Origin: Porticoccaceae bacterium
GTDB lineage: Bacteria > Pseudomonadota > Gammaproteobacteria > Pseudomonadales > Porticoccaceae
Direction: 5' to 3'
Assembly (NCBI GenBank): GCA_030741175.1
Contig: JASLVT010000057.1
Location: 1 to 7,424, forward strand
DNA length: 7,424 nucleotides
Shown here in pieces: positions 6,717 to 7,424 of this stretch. The notes below the pieces were generated by a model that was not told where the DNA came from, did no database searches, and saw only the letters and a list, made by a program, of their open reading frames with translations. Made by a program: the position numbers and the translations under genes. How positions within the stretch are numbered: position 1 is the first letter of the stretch; every line of letters starts with the position of its first letter.

Positions 6717-7424
6717 ATGTCTAGAGCACTTATATTAACCGGCGGTGGCGCGCGCGCCGCCTATCAGGTAGGCGTGCTGAAAGGGATAGCCTCGATCTTA
6801 CCGCGATCTGTCTACAACCCCTTCCCAATCATTTGTGGCACCAGTGCCGGAGCAATCAATGCGCTCTCCATTGCGGGTCGTGCCGGTCCATTTAGGCTGC
6901 GCAGTAAAAAACTAGAGACCATTTGGCACAATTTGCATGCCTCTGATGTTTACCGCACTGATTTTCGCGGAGTAACAGCTAATGTCTTTCATGTTCTCGC
7001 CTCATTTCTCCACAGCGGCTACGGTATCGGGCGACCCATCTCATTACTGGATAACGCTCCTCTGCGCCAGCTACTGGAAAGCCATGTCAGATTTGATTAC
7101 CTAGACAGCGCTATCGAGAACGGTGAACTAGAGGCTATTGCTATTAGCGCTATGAGCTATGGCTCTGGTCAGTCAGTGACATTCTTTCAGGGTCAGCCGA
7201 CCATTAAGCCATGGACAAGAGCGCGACGCCGCGGTGAAAAAACCACCATAACTATCGATCATCTGATGGCGAGTACCGCTATACCCAGCCTGTTTCCCGC
7301 CGTTAATATCGATAGCAGTTATTACGGTGACGGTGCCGTTCGACAGCTTAAACCGATCAGTCCGGCACTACATATGGGTGCCAGACAACTATTGATTATT
7401 GGGGTGAGTGACAATGCCACCAGC
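6717..7424 (+). CDS. patatin-like phospholipase family protein, C-terminus cut off by window edge
   Basis: The frame starts at the ATG at 6717, preceded by AAGGA 6 bases upstream, and stays open to the window end, giving 236 residues. Patatin-like proteins are serine lipid acyl hydrolases with a Ser-Asp dyad. Here the oxyanion-hole loop is TGGGARAAYQVGVL (residues 8-21), the nucleophile elbow is GTSAG (41-45, Ser43), and the catalytic Asp is in DGA (205-207). The family block MASTAIPSLFPAV lies at 184-196. The oxyanion loop reads GGGARA where the commoner pattern is GGGxRG. There is no N-terminal signal peptide, so the protein is probably cytosolic or peripherally membrane-bound. Substrate is unknown; a role in phospholipid turnover is a family-level inference. 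It follows the flavodoxin gene by 35 bp on the same strand and is probably its operon partner. How much is missing to the right cannot be told; relatives are often 300-400 residues. Confidence 0.9.
   Translation, partial: MSRALILTGGGARAAYQVGVLKGIASILPRSVYNPFPIICGTSAGAINALSIAGRAGPFRLRSKKLETIWHNLHASDVYRTDFRGVTANVFHVLASFLHSGYGIGRPISLLDNAPLRQLLESHVRFDYLDSAIENGELEAIAISAMSYGSGQSVTFFQGQPTIKPWTRARRRGEKTTITIDHLMASTAIPSLFPAVNIDSSYYGDGAVRQLKPISPALHMGARQLLIIGVSDNATS

Noticed and set aside
1..7424. A dedicated new defence or mobile system in the window
   Set aside because: All long frames belong to known families in a conserved housekeeping context. No transposase, integrase, CRISPR repeat, toxin-antitoxin pair or compositional island was seen.

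Overview
The window looks like a chromosomal core-genome segment of a Gram-negative gammaproteobacterium. It carries three lipopolysaccharide genes (msbA, lpxK, kdsB) next to comEC, in the order comEC-msbA-lpxK-kdsB known from enterobacteria (ycaI-msbA-lpxK-...-kdsB). Base composition is near 50% GC and looks even throughout. The genus cannot be fixed from the sequence. The lack of exbB/exbD between comEC and lpxK argues against a typical Pseudomonas arrangement.

Layout. On the minus strand, read right to left: comEC (6110 to 3774), a 315-bp spacer without a convincing gene, msbA (3458 to 1620), lpxK (1611 to 586) and kdsB (576, running off the left edge after 192 codons). msbA, lpxK and kdsB are separated by only 8 to 9 bp and are almost certainly one operon. 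On the plus strand, diverging from comEC across a 115-bp intergenic region: a 151-residue flavodoxin-like protein (6226-6681), then a patatin-like phospholipase (from 6717, cut off by the right edge).

How the genes work together. LpxK phosphorylates the lipid A disaccharide at the 4' position. KdsB activates Kdo as CMP-Kdo, the donor for the first core sugars. MsbA flips the finished lipid A-core across the inner membrane. ComEC is the inner-membrane channel for single-stranded DNA in natural transformation and has no known biochemical link to the lipid A genes, although the linkage is widely conserved. The flavodoxin and patatin genes probably form a separate two-gene transcription unit.

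I found no mobile element, CRISPR array, tRNA, rRNA or dedicated novel system. The most interesting detail is an 8-codon mini-ORF (6203-6229) with a good Shine-Dalgarno, whose stop overlaps the start of the flavodoxin gene, which has no Shine-Dalgarno of its own. Other points are the long spacer ahead of msbA, a lengthened first periplasmic loop in MsbA, and the absence of the small ycaR gene between lpxK and kdsB.
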